This document shows positions 12,301 to 23,292 of a stretch of DNA of 64,000 nt, one piece after another. The position numbers and the translations under genes were made by a program. This stretch comes from Amaurobius ferox (lineage: Eukaryota; Arthropoda; Arachnida; Araneae; Amaurobiidae): NCBI GenBank assembly GCA_951213105.1, contig OX578146.1, positions 51,305,275 through 51,369,274 on the forward strand, given 5' to 3'. The notes beneath the pieces are model-generated. The model ran no database searches. It was not told the origin of the DNA and saw only the letters and a list, made by a program, of their open reading frames with translations. Position 1 is the first letter of the stretch. Each line of letters starts with the position of its first letter.

Positions 12301-12357
12301 ATCGCTTAATTTCTTGCTAAATGTATATTATATTATCATGTAAATACGGATATCTTT
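9328..12357. other. AT-rich stretch, homopolymers, no gene recognised
   Basis: No protein or RNA gene is recognised. It contains AT-rich microsatellite-like patches (9520-9640), a GT run near 9995-10008, a 13-G run near 10381 and a C-run near 10506 about 125 bp apart, a further G-rich tract near 11413-11430, and a GC-richer patch at 11850-11990 of unknown nature. The opposed G and C runs at 10381 and 10506 could be the ends of a small G-tract element, but its termini were not found. Confidence 0.4.
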
Positions 12358-12625
12358 ACTTTTTCATGCTATGTAATATAGTACAGAGAAAGTACTGTTT
12401 TTACGAAAATTTTCGAATTCGAGATTGTGATGCCAATATATGTTTTAGAACTTCCTGAACACGTTTTGACTATTTTTGGAATGATGTCCGTTTGTCTGTG
12501 ATCGATTTTTTTTTTTTTTGTGTGTGTGTGTGTAGACGATAGCAGCCAAAAATAATGGATTTTCATGAAACTTTATATCCAGCTTTATTATCAAAAAATC
12601 TAGAACTAGATAGAATTTTTTTATT
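12358..12625 (+). repeat. Repeat family D, left copy of an inverted pair
   Basis: Begins TTTTACTTTTTCATGCTATG, continues with TTTTCGAATTCGAGATTGTG, a TTTTTGGAATGATGTCCGT block and a GT microsatellite, and ends with ATCTAGAACTAGATAGA. The same blocks in the same order occur inverted at 14000-14262. The family shares hairpin-plus-microsatellite design with A and C. Confidence 0.65.
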
Positions 12626-13999
12626 TTTAAATTTAAGCCAAAATATTTTATATTTTTTTAACATGGCAGCAAAGGACAAAATTTGACATAAACATGCATA
12701 GAATGGTTGGTTTATTTATCGCTCAGTGATCACGACACTTAAAAATTTCATTGTTCTAAAAAAAAAAGCCGCGATACGACTTTTTGTTCGTACCGCCATT
12801 AGCCCCCCCCCCCCCCCTTGAGATTACAGTACATTACTCAGTATGGTATCAATCGAAAATTTTTTTAAAGCACTTTAAAGTGAAGGGTAACACGCTATAA
12901 TTGTAATCATTTAGGCTCACAATACCGATTTTTCAAAAATTTTTCTTGTTTTAATTATGTTATATAAAGAATTGAAAACTAAAACGATCAAAACAGTAAC
13001 ACAAAAAACTTTATTTGCCTTATATTTAGCGGGAAGTGCGCTTAAGCCTAACTTTCTATGCCAAACTCTTTCTCCGAACTTAATAAATGATTGCTACAAA
13101 ACATTTGATTTTAACAATTATTTTAGATTAAAATAGAAAATTTACATTAGTAAATTAGCATTAAAAGCAAATATATAAAAATAAAGAAACCGTTAATAAC
13201 ACATAATCATATATTTTCAAAATAAAAATATTAAATGCATTGTATCATTTTGATTCACGTTGAAAAGCATATGAGCAAGCAAATTCAATCAATGCGATTA
13301 CTTTTAACTTAGTTAAACTACTTCTGTTAGTCTACTATTCAAACTTGAGTTCAGACATCCGACTAATCAGACTTCGGATTTTTCAAGTCAGCAAATCAAT
13401 CCAGACAAAATAGAAAATTTAAAATAATCTTATTTTATACTGCTTGATCAACAAGTCATAAGAATATCTATATGTATATTAAATTATGACATCGGTCATA
13501 AATCAAAGCTTAAGGTCCTGCGCGACGTTCTGTTTTGGGCCCACAACTAATTTAATTAGAATTTCCTAAATATCTATTGATATTTGAAAAATTTGTTGAG
13601 ATTGTTGAGAAATATGTGTTGAGAAAACTAGAGTAAGCCATCAGTTCAGTCCTGAACAAATAAGCCCATCCCCTCTATAGTAGTGCACAATTTGTGCAAA
13701 ACGAAACGGGAATTTATGCAGTGTACAAAAAAAGAAAAAAAACTTTTTTTTTAAAAATCAGTGTGGATCCAAATGATTACAATTAGAAAGTGTAAACCGC
13801 CACTTTAAAGGGCTCGACAAAATCTTTTGACACCATACTTGATAATTATCCCCTCATACCGTATTTGACAATTATTCCCCTCCTCCGGGGGTAGTCCTCC
13901 CTTCGGCAGGGGAGAGGACTTCCCCCGGAGGAAGATAATGACGTCACGAACAAATATATAAAATGTTGAATAAATTTCGGTGATTTCGTTTGCATTAAA
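12626..13999. other. Spacer of the D inverted pair; no gene; GC-rich hairpin
   Basis: AT-rich and without a recognisable gene. Holds a C-run near 12803-12818 and, at 13877-13934, a GC-rich hairpin: CCTCCGGGGGTAGTCCTC pairs with GAGGACTTCCCCCGGAGG around a loop containing TTCGGC. The hairpin is preceded by two diverged copies of a 'GATAATTATCCCCTCATACC'-like phrase. Confidence 0.5.
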
Positions 14000-14262
14000 A
14001 AACATTCTATCTAGATCTAAATTTTTTGATAAGCCGGCTATAAAGTTTCATAAAAATATATTAATATTTGTTGCCGTTATCATGAAATCGACCGCAGACA
14101 TACAGACAGACTGACTGGCAGACGGACATCATTCCAAAAATAGTCAAAACGTGCTTGGGACGTCTTAAAACATATATTGGCATCAAAATATCGAATTTGA
14201 AAATTTTCGTAAAAACAATACTTTCTCATAATATATTACATAGTATGAGAAAGATTAAAATG
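14000..14262 (-). repeat. Repeat family D, right copy of an inverted pair
   Basis: Reverse complement of the family D design: ATTCTATCTAGATCTAAA at its left edge, then the microsatellite, then ACATCATTCCAAAAATAGTC, ATCGAATTTGAAAATTTTCG and a terminal TATGAGAAAG hairpin word. With the copy at 12358 it brackets about 1.4 kb, so the whole 12358-14262 interval may be one fold-back element. Confidence 0.6.
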
Positions 14263-14306
14263 TTTACATTCTCATACTATTACATAGTATGAGAATGTAA
14301 ACATTT
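14258..14306. repeat. Perfect 23-bp stem-loop
   Basis: AAATGTTTACATTCTCATAC (continuing TAT) is followed after a 3-nt loop (TAC) by its exact reverse complement. The stem is an extension of the terminal word of the adjacent D copy, so it is probably a duplicated, perfected D-element terminus. Confidence 0.85.
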
Positions 14307-14522
14307 CAATGTTACTGTTGGGGATCTAGAGAATTTTTTACCCCATAAAGATTAAATTTGCTTATTCCAATGACCATATATGTTTTATTAAAATTGAAGA
14401 ATCCAGATAGAAAGACTTAAGAGGGCCCAGAAAGTTTTGTGTTTATGAATTAATGATTCAGCTCCAAAAAGAAAAGAAAATAACACCGACATAAACATAT
14501 ATTTAACCTTTTACTCATTCAT

Positions 14523-14554
<32 letters not shown>

Positions 14555-15090
14555 TACAACGCTGTTAAATTTCTATAAAATAGACAGTAGAATTTCCGAT
14601 TAAAATATTTTTTCTGTCATTGAAAATAATTTCAGCAATATTTATACTTCCCATTTTATTACAGTTATGTATTTCATTCAATATCAATGCTTTTTTAAAG
14701 TTTTAGTAATTTAGTTAATTTTAAATATGATAGCTAATCATTTATGCTTGTCCGATGGCCGCCAATCGAACAATTATGCATTATTAGAGCCTAGATTTCA
14801 GAGATAAGTTATATAAGAATGGGCGATACATCCCCTCTCGCGATGCAAAATTTAAGCCGTTACATAAAATTACTGAAATAGATATATTCTGAACTTTGAA
14901 CATCTTTTAGGTCAGCCCCTCCCCCCTTTTCCCCGTAATTTATATGTTCGGTTATGATGCACAAAATTTTCCTTTCAATAAACCTTGGTATAAGAAAAAT
15001 CACTTAATAATTATTCAGAATTCGGAGAAAAAAAAAAGCCGATGAATTTTATCTAGAAAAGCTAATATATTAGTCTTCTAGACTGCTTTT
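14307..15090. other. AT-rich stretch, no gene recognised
   Basis: Contains a run of more than 20 T at about 14521-14546 and otherwise unremarkable AT-rich sequence without a recognisable gene. Confidence 0.4.
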
Positions 15091-17088
15091 ACTTTGCCAG
15101 CAATACATGGTAATGTATGGAGAAAGTATTGGAATCATGCCGAAAATTATGCCGACCAAATGTCATAAAATTTGGTAGGTAAGTCACTTGTGGGTGACCC
15201 TGGTGCTGATTAGTTTTTGGTATGATTCGGGATGAAAGAACTCGCTTTTTTTTGCGAATGGCCCGTAAAAATTTCCTGTAGCCACTTTAGCTGAAAAACT
15301 AATTGACCAAATTTCACAAAATTTGGTAGATAAGTCACGTGTGGGTTACTCTGGTGTTGATTAGATTTTGTCACGATTCGGAAGAAATTAACCTGCCTTT
15401 TTTGCGAATTAGCCCGCAAAAATCGTTAAAATCTAAAATAAAAAAACTACGTATGCTCAAATATATCGATTAAATGCTTGTTTTATTCGTAATTTATAAC
15501 GATAAAAAGATTAAGACCAGCCCCGTTAAACTAGGACTAATCGTTCTCGAGATATTTTAGTATTTTCGCATTTTCGTTAAGCCACCTTTGAAAATAAGTC
15601 CAGTTACCATATGAGAACGAAAATTGATTTAAAAGTGCATATTCAGTGTCATTTTTAACACTTTACAACAAAGTTGAAAAGTGTTTATGACTTTGTTCAT
15701 TCTGTCGGTCTGTCTGTCTGTCTGTCTGTCCGTTAGCACGATAACTGCCGTAAAAATGACTTAATCAAAATGAAATTTTAGTATGTTGTTCAGACGGTCT
15801 GTAGGACCTATGGGAATATAAGTGAATAATATCACCCAATTAGTTTTGGATTGAACCCGGGTTGAAAAATTGAAATACATTGAACCCCATGGGACCGAAT
15901 TTTTCAAACATTTTTTAAGCGGATTTAAAATTCACAAATTGCTTAGAAAATTTTAGGTAATATTCAAATTGTTCCATAAAATATATAAAAAAAAATTTCA
16001 GCAAAATATATTCAGTAGTTTTTTAAATAGAAATTAAAATAATAATTACATCTCTTATATGAAGCGATCACGTGACAATGATATGAAAAGATCACGTGAC
16101 CCACTTCAAAATGAAATATGGCATCCATGTTGTCTCAAAATCGTGATTTTTAAACTTCTTTTTAATTCATATTGAGTGATGTATCCGTTCTAAAACCGCT
16201 TTATTTTTACTTAAATTCTGTGTATCTACATACTGAAACAATGCAATTACAATATATTTGAGTTTAAATGATCATCCAAATTTGATTATTTCCACAACGA
16301 AGCCTATTTTACGCTTATGTAAAATGTAAACAGCAAAAAATGTAGGATGAGTTGTATAAAAATTGCTGTATTTCTTTAACGCAAAATTATTTAAGCTCAT
16401 GGAGTCTGCATAGCTGACTGATATGAATGAAATATTCATTGATTTTACAGAGAGAAGGACGATTTTTTGTCGATGAAGTTTTAAGCATAGAGTTTAATTA
16501 CTTGTAGCTCCATGGTCTTAAGTTTTTAAATAAAATAAATTATTTTAGTACTGTGATGAATGAAATGAATGGGAAAATGTTATGAATGAAATGTTGCTTT
16601 TATAGAGAGAGACAGGCGTGTTATTTTTTCTATGACGTCATTTGAATGAATTTCAGTTGTTTCTGATGAAGTTTTCAAATATAATTAATTATTGTAGTAT
16701 TACGATAATTTTAAAAATATTACCGAGGAATGTATCGCATTTTAGAGATGTTTAAACCAGGCAATTTACATTTCAATGCCGTCATTTGAATGAAGTTCAT
16801 TTTTTTCGATGAAGGTTTAAGTTTTCCAATATAATAAATTAATGTAATATTGTGATAAGTTTTAAAATATTACCGAGGAATGTATTGCATTTTAGAGATG
16901 TTTAAATAAAAGTGCATTTAAGTTGGAAAGTGTTTCATAATCAATGCTTTAAGCATGATTGATCTTTCTTGTTAAATAATTATGGGTGTTATTTTATGCA
17001 ATTAAACTCAATTCAATAAATTGTTGAAGAAATAAAGAGAACGTGAATATGAGTCTGCAAGGAAAGTCATGTGCTGCCCACGATTTTT
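15091..17088 (+). mobile_element. Dispersed repeat family A, copy 4, split by a B insertion
   Basis: The family hairpin ACTTTGCCAGCAATACATGG starts it, and the family right end (GTCTGCAAGGAAAGTCATG, then GCCCACG) closes it. The body from 15655 to about 16980 is not A sequence but repeat family B. The A sequence on either side (…CAGTGTCATTTT and GTGTTATTTTATGCAATTAA) joins continuously when compared with copy 1 near 2730. Confidence 0.7.
15655..16980. mobile_element. Dispersed repeat family B, copy 1 (nested in A)
   Basis: About 1.33 kb. Starts with a hairpin, AACACTTTACAACAAAGTTG followed by AAAAGTGTT, then a GTCTGTCTGTCC microsatellite, and ends after a second hairpin (ATCAATGCTTTAAGCATGAT) and TTTCTTGTTAAATAAT. 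The stem word recurs inverted near the right end (AAGTTGGAAAGTGTTT, ~16921). Flanks GTGTCATTTT and GTGTTATTTT look like a 10-bp target duplication with one change. Two TCACGTGA sites lie near 16067 and 16091. No coding capacity recognised. The second copy is at 27346. Confidence 0.75.
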
Positions 17089-17523
17089 GTTTATTATTAT
17101 TTATGAAATTCAAAGTTCACGTAAAAAAAAATACATAACAAACAAAAGATAAACAACCATCGAGTTGCTTTCTGAAAATGGATAGCACCGTTCTTGCAAA
17201 ACGTAAACACTTTCTCAGATCAACATTATTACAGAAGTACACGTGTATAAAGAAAAAAGTGTTACCTATACCTGATAGCCTAGAAGTGATAAGGAAGTGT
17301 CTAGAGATATCGACAAACGCACTCAGTAACAAACAGTGCCTATTTAAATAATAAATGAATGATGATCACGTTAAAATGCACCGAATTTAATTTTAAACCA
17401 CTCGACAGTAACCACTTTGTTTAATCGTATTCGAACTGATAAATTTAGGGATAAAGATAACTTTAAGAGCCATGCTGGGGTATATGTAGTACCCCTTCTT
17501 TCTCCAGATAATGTTTATAATTT
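17089..17523. other. Spacer, no gene recognised
   Basis: No recognisable gene. A 71-codon open frame on the minus strand (17117-17332) has no family resemblance and is probably chance. Confidence 0.4.
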
Positions 17524-18460
17524 ACTTTCCTTATATACATAATGTATAAGGAAAGTATTGTGACGGGGTCGAAAATTCGAATTCGAGTTTTCGACGGGAG
17601 AGCACGTTTCAAGCATCTCTGATCACGAATCAAACATTTTTGAAGTGATGTCTGTGTGTGTGTCAGTGAGTCTGTGGAGACGATAACTGACGAACGAATG
17701 GACCGATTTGAACGAAATTTGGTACAAAAATCACAATCCGTAAGCACTGGAAGCCTATTGTTTTTATATGCAATCGAATGTTCAGAACCCGCCTAAATTT
17801 TCGAGTGAAATTTTGAAAAAATCGTCAAAAAATCAAAACCGCTTATAGCAAATAGACATTTCTTATGTAAATACACTTTACGCAAATATACATTTCTTAT
17901 GTAATTTTTCATTAGAAAACGATTGACATAAATTTTAAAAAACTAACATGAACCGTTCTCGAGATATTGCACATTTTTCAAAAAATTATCAAAAAATCAT
18001 ATAAAATAAAAAGAAAATATTTCCTATTGAGAAACATGTTCACTTTTCATATGTAATAGGATGCGATAAATTTGGCGACATCATTCTCGTGGAACTAGTT
18101 CGTTCCATTCATGAAGAAAGATAGTTTGAGTAATACTTTTGTATTTGAACGCCTATAGTCATTTATCTGCTGTAAGAATAACTTATTTCTTCATCCATAA
18201 CGCTTGGCGAGATTTTAACGACGAATTTGGCGTAATGTCGCCAACTTGGCGACTTTTTCAAATGTTGCCAAATGAACGAAAATCTCGCCAAATGGATAAA
18301 AACGACGCTAAATCAATGAAAATGACGACTCATTGAAGAAAATTCAATATCTTGGAAAGAATATAAGTATCTACTATAGGAATAACCTTTTTTTTAACTG
18401 TAAAAGTAGTAAATTCATTGCAATATATAAGGAAAGTCATGTGTTGCCCACATCAGATTT
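17524..18460 (+). mobile_element. Dispersed repeat family C, copy 1
   Basis: Starts with a hairpin (ACTTTCCTTATATACATAAT, then GTATAAGGAAAGT), continues AATTCGAATTCGAGTTTTCG, a GT microsatellite, and CGAACGAATGGACCGATTTG, and ends AAGGAAAGTCATGTGTTGCC plus CACATCAGATTT, the same right end as family A. It is therefore a diverged sister of A. This copy provides the intact reference for the site into which the large palindrome inserted. An insertion of degenerate CGCCAAATGG-like words lies near 18220-18320. Confidence 0.7.
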
Positions 18461-19120
18461 GTTTTATATTGGTAGCATCAAACGCACGGTTGGGTTGGTA
18501 TACGGTTGGGTGAACATGCTCGGGACGTTAAAAACGGTAGGCAGTCGACTGCTCTTGCCCAATTAGTGATTAATGATAACTTTCAACCCCTTTTCGAAAA
18601 TTATTTTCTTTTGATCAACTGTAATAACCTCCAGTCTATTTTACTTTATGAATTCCTCTTTATGTATCTATATCGCACCTCTATCTGTAATTTTGACCCT
18701 GTCCATGTTTTGAGTTACGCCTGGCGGCTCGTTCTCGATTCCATGCGAGTCAAATCTTTACAAAGTTACCTCTAAAATTTAAAGTATTTAAAATTCTTTA
18801 CTTGTGTATATTTGTGCTTCAACTGGATTATGACTTTTTGTGTTTCTTGTATTGATAATTTTGTAATTTTTAAATCTGTTTCTGGTGATTTTGTGTGGGT
18901 CTATTAAACGTGTTTAGCAGTGATGCCAATTTTGTAATATGCAAATTCAACTTGCCGGTAGTGGATAGTATTTAAGCATGTCGGCATGATTTTTTATTGA
19001 ACGCCACTGAGGAAGGGTAAGATGTCACCCGAAAGCGCTCTGGCTTTTAAATTATATGTACGTCTGATGGATGTTTTAATAAAATGACGTTTAAAATCTA
19101 ATCATTTGTCATTCATTTAT
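18461..19120 (+). repeat. Retroelement-like fragment carrying a hammerhead-like core
   Basis: No reverse transcriptase motif is seen. Its right part contains a hammerhead-ribozyme-like arrangement (19003-19044) followed by AT-rich sequence and AATAAAATGACG near 19079. Hammerheads of this minimal type are known from the terminal repeats of Penelope-like elements, so a Penelope-type terminal fragment is a reasonable guess, not a demonstrated identity. The left boundary is arbitrary. Confidence 0.4.
19003..19044 (+). ncRNA. Hammerhead-ribozyme-like motif (type I, minimal)
   Basis: In order: GCCA (stem I strand), CTGAGGA (core CUGANGA), AGGGT then an 8-nt loop then ACCC (stem II), GAAA (core), GCGC (self-complementary short stem III, as in dimer-acting minimal hammerheads), TC (cleavage site UH), TGGC (stem I strand complementary to GCCA). 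One feature is off consensus: an extra A at 19014 between CUGANGA and the GGGU/ACCC stem, which could weaken or abolish cleavage. Coexistence of both core boxes with three pairing stems in the right order is unlikely by chance. Confidence 0.5.
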
Positions 19121-19309
19121 TATTTAAATTGTTTTGAAGATATTACGCGTTGCCACCATTAGTATACTGACAAACTATTCCATAGACCATAAACTGTCCG
19201 GTTTTGGAACGGCAGATTTTACACTCTCATTTCAAACAAGTGAATGTCGCTCATTGTGAGCTAATTTTTACTCCTTTAGTCTATAAAATTCAACTTCCCT
19301 TTTTTAGTG

Positions 19310-19735
19310 AAATTCACTCCTTCTCCGGAGTGAGAAAAAAATCGCTCCTTTTAAAGTGGTTACACGTCGCTCCGTAAAGAGTGAAAACCAGTACAGAAGG
19401 AGAGAAAATCGCTCCTTTTGGAGTGATTTCATTTATATCTTTTAAGAGTGAAAGACAGTGCGAAAAGAATGAAACCCACTCCTTTTAGAGTGGTTGTAAT
19501 TAGCTCTTTTTAGAGTGAAAATCGCTCTTTTTGGAGTGACTGCAGTTATCTTTTTAAGATCGAAAACAGTACAAAAAGAGTGAAACCCACTCCGTTTAAA
19601 GTGGTTATAATTAGTTTTTTTTAGAGTAAAAATCGCTTTTTTTTTTTCCTGAATGCTCATTTGGCTCTTTTAAAATCGAAAACCAGTACAAAAATACTGA
19701 AAATCGCATGTTTTAGAGGGATTTTATTTTGCACT
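19310..19735. repeat. Tandem array of short hairpins ('CTCC-TTTT-GGAG' words)
   Basis: Words such as AAATCGCTCCTTTTGGAGTG and CCCACTCCTTTTAGAGTGG repeat with spacing of roughly 30-60 bp. A longer unit of about 115-120 bp (AGTGAAACCCACTCC … GATCGAAAACAGTACAAA) occurs about two to three times. Each word is a small inverted repeat, so the array could fold into a chain of hairpins. No coding role seen. Confidence 0.7.
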
Positions 19736-20293
19736 TTAGGAGCAAAAATGGGCGAAAAAGAGAATGACATTTTGAAATTGCACCTAATTAGAATTAACAA
19801 AATTTCTAGGAAAAGCTAATTAGTCCTTTATCGATATTAATACATATAACGAGTAGACGAGTAGAAATAAAAATAAAAATGATTAACTAATTTTACGACT
19901 GTAAAATTTTGCTATCATAAATTTCAGAATTATTTTTTTTTTTAAATTGAAATGAGAAAATTCACGATATAAAATGTCAAAGAAGTAAGTAACATCCTAA
20001 AAGTTTCAAGGGCAGAAAAGTATTAAAATACTATATAAGAAAATGAAGATAGAATTTCACGAAGTTTGTTATGATACTTCAATTAAAAAAAAAAAAAAAT
20101 TCTGATGTGGGCAGCACATGATTTTTCCCACAAACCTTGATGAATTATTTTAATATAATTAGAAAATATTGATTTTCACTCTCATGTATACTCTCATGTA
20201 AGGAACTTGTACCACGAAGTGAAAATGTATATCTTTGTCGGCTAACTAAATGCATTTATTTATACACACGTATGCAATACATATAAAAGAAAA
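19736..20293. other. AT-rich spacer with a solitary family A/C end
   Basis: No gene recognised. At 20101-20131 a single A/C-family end (TCTGATGTGGGCAGCACATG) stands without the rest of the element. Confidence 0.45.
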
Positions 20294-21144
20294 TCTGATG
20301 TTAGCAACACATGGTTTTCCCTACAGATTCAAATTCACTTTCTCTTTCTTTTATAAATCATTAAATTGAGTTTAATAGCACAAAAAATAAAAAATAAATA
20401 AAATAAAATAAAAATAAAAACTCGGATAATTTTGAAATTTTACTGAATTTGTAGTTTTATTTCAATCTTTTGTTTCATTTGGCGACTGGATGTTTTTTTC
20501 AAAGACGACGTGGCAAAAATATCTTGAGAACGGTTAGTCCCAGATTTATGGGGGTTGGTCTTATTCTATTAGATTTTACAATTTTTGTGGGCCTTTTTGC
20601 TAAAAAAGTCAGGTTCTCTCTTTCCGAAAAGTACCAAAATCTAATCACCACCAAAGTAATCCACAGGTAGTTTATATACTAAATTTTGTGAAATTTGATC
20701 AATTAATTTATCAACAAGATATTTTACTAGATATTAACTATATATCAACTAGATACATATTTTTTTACGGCCATTTCGCAAAAAAAGAAGAGAAAAAAAA
20801 GGCAGGTTCTTTTTTATTTTCGAAATGTGCCAAAATCTGATCAGCACGAGGCTAACCCACAAATGACTTATCTACCAAATTTTATGAAATTTGGTCAATC
20901 AGTTTTCCAGCTAGAATGGATACATACATTGCACAGATAGACACACAGACAAGCACAGGCAGATACAGACAGACGCACAGACAAACACAGGCATATATAA
21001 ACAGACACACCGACATCACGATAAAAATAGTTTTTTCGGGTTCTAGAGTCCTTGAAAGATGTAAATCCGTTGAAAACTCGAGTTGCGATTTTCGACACAA
21101 TTCCAATACTTTCCCTATCCATTACCATGTATTGTAGGGAAAGT
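20294..21144 (-). mobile_element. Dispersed repeat family A, copy 5
   Basis: Inverted copy: opens TCTGATGTTAGCAACACATG, has the family body (ACTTATCTACCAAATTTTAT) and an expanded ACAGACAGAC microsatellite near 20935-21010, and ends with the hairpin word CATGTATTGTAGGGAAAGT. Confidence 0.7.
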
Positions 21145-21761
21145 AATAATTTTGGTTTCTGATTTATATCAAGTGATTTGAAAGAAAGATGATGCGGATA
21201 GCGCATGACTTTTACTACATAAAGCAAAGAATTTACTTCTTTCATAGCGAAAACATAATGTACAATATCCTCGATACAAGGTCTATATGGTCGGCCAGCA
21301 ACTTATATAGATCGAATGTTTTGGTGGTTCCCTGCTTAGCATGTGTATTTGTTACAGTTATGCACTCAACAATGTATTATGTTGTGTCGCTTAGCAGAAA
21401 TAGATAAATCTAATCTAATCTAATTTTAGGAATAGTTCAAATTCATGAGTGTTATATTTTGCTTGTCTCGAAACCGCTCAATTTAGAAATGAGCGCTTAT
21501 CGCTCAGAAAGGATCAGTATTGGGCTCTGGCCTAGCCGACAACTCCATAAGGCGCCAAAGAGTGGCCACCCAAGCAACGCCTCTTCGAAGGCGTGGGAAT
21601 GTACTTATCGTCAAAGAGTAGACCAGTGATTTTGACGTGGCGGAAGTTTTCGCAGCAGTTTCCCCGATTTTTATCACGTTCCTTTTAAAATTTGTGAATT
21701 TTAAGATTTTTCACAATTTGTAAAATTTACATCAACAAAAAAATTGGTATTCACAAATATG
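21145..21761. other. Spacer, no gene recognised
   Basis: No recognisable gene. A GC-richer patch at 21470-21660 contains GAGCGCTTATCGCTC (short inverted repeat) and unidentified sequence. Confidence 0.4.
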
Positions 21762-23292
21762 AAAATCTGTTGTACGCAGCCCATGATTTATCCTACACAC
21801 TCAAATTCATTCTCTCTCTTTTACTTTCCCTACAATGCATAGTAGCGAACGTAATGACGTAGGGAACTACATTACATAGTAGAGAAAGTATTGGTATAGC
21901 ATCGAAAATCGCAATTGAGTTTTCGACAGATTTACACCTTTCAAACACTCTAGAACACGAAAAAACTATTTTTAGTGTGACGTCTCTCTCTCTCTGTGTG
22001 TGTGTGTTCAATGTATGTATCCACTGTAGCTGAAAAACTAATTGACCAAATTTCACAATATTTGATAAATCAACTTGCAGATCACCCTGGTGCTTATTAG
22101 ATTTTGGTACGATTCATAGAAACATACAGGGGCGCATTTAGAAGCGCGGCGCCCCTAGGCACTTTTGCCGTCGACGTCCCCTAACAATTCCATCCCCTCC
22201 TCTTCCCTCCTTCTCCAACTCTTCCTCCCTAAATTACTCTACACTTATACATTACGTACACTCATAGAAGATCTGTACTTCTTTCAACAATTGTTTTATC
22301 TTCATTGGCGGTGGCGGTAAGGTTCAAAAGAAACCCAATTCTCTGAACGAATGCATCATAAGATTCTGATCTTTTTTGTAGTTCTACAACTAATCTGTCA
22401 ACAATCACAAGAAATGTTCCCGTTCTAAAAGACTCTGTAGCATCGAAATTTATGACAGATCTTACACATGATTCTTTTCCTCAACAAAAAACGTCTTGCA
22501 TTCCCGTTTTCTATCTTCGGAATTTCACTCACCTTTACTGATAGACTTAGTCAAGGCTTCTGTCTCCTGTAGGTACTGAACGTTCTATTAAACGTAAAAG
22601 ATCCTTTATTTTTTTGCGCCTTTCAACAATTTTGCACTCTAGGCACGGGCCTAGTGGGCCTGATGGGAAATACGGGTCTGGAAACATAACTTGCCTTTTT
22701 TGCGAAATAGTCCGCAAAAATGTATGTATCCAGTTTAGAAGATAAGCTAATTGAAAAAAAATTCACAATATTTAGTAGATAAGTCACCTGTAGGATACTT
22801 TGGTGCTGATTAGATTTTGGGAATCCGCCTTCTTCTTCTTTTTTTTTAATTAATCATATCAAAATTCAATCAGTACCAGGGTAACTTCATCAGCAAAAGG
22901 TCATTTCGCCAAAAAGTCAGGTTCCAATTTTTCGAAGCATAACAAAATCCAATCAGCACCAGAGTAACCCACAAGTGACTTATTTAACAAATTCCAATCA
23001 GCAGCAGGCCATTTCGTAAAAAAGGCAGATTCCAATTTTTCGAAGCATAACAAAATCCAATTAGCACCAGAGTAACCCACAAGTGACTTATTTAACAAAT
23101 TTTGTTATCTTTCTTAAATAGAATAGTTACTAAGCTAGAGTGAAGACCTACATTGCACAGCCACAGACACACTCATAGACACAGTAGTGCATTCGTTTTC
23201 TAAGTTCTAGAATGTTCGAAACATATGTAGATCTTTCGAAAACTCGAGTTCTGATTTTTAACACATTGCCATCCATATATTGCAGAGAAAGT
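21762..23292. mobile_element. Family A fold-back (two inverted copies), broken by a hAT MITE
   Basis: A plus-strand A copy begins with the hairpin at 21833, and a minus-strand copy ends with ATATTGCAGAGAAAGT at 23292; their bodies meet near 22850, making a head-out fold-back. A short A end in minus orientation precedes it (21762-21832). The plus copy is interrupted at 22127-22680 by a hAT MITE. Within the minus copy a 108-bp segment is duplicated in tandem (TTCCAATTTTTCGAAGCATA at 22922 and 23030). Confidence 0.65.
22127..22680. mobile_element. Non-autonomous hAT element (554 bp) with perfect 8-bp TSD
   Basis: Left end CAGGGGCGCATTTAGAAG; right end, read inverted, CAGACCCGTATTTCCC. Flanked by the identical 8-mer GAAACATA at 22119-22126 and 22681-22688. 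Joining the flanks restores family A sequence. Interior has no transposase-like frame. Confidence 0.85.

Noticed and set aside
18506..18775. 89-codon frame upstream of the hammerhead-like motif as a retroelement protein
   Set aside because: No reverse-transcriptase or endonuclease motif can be seen.
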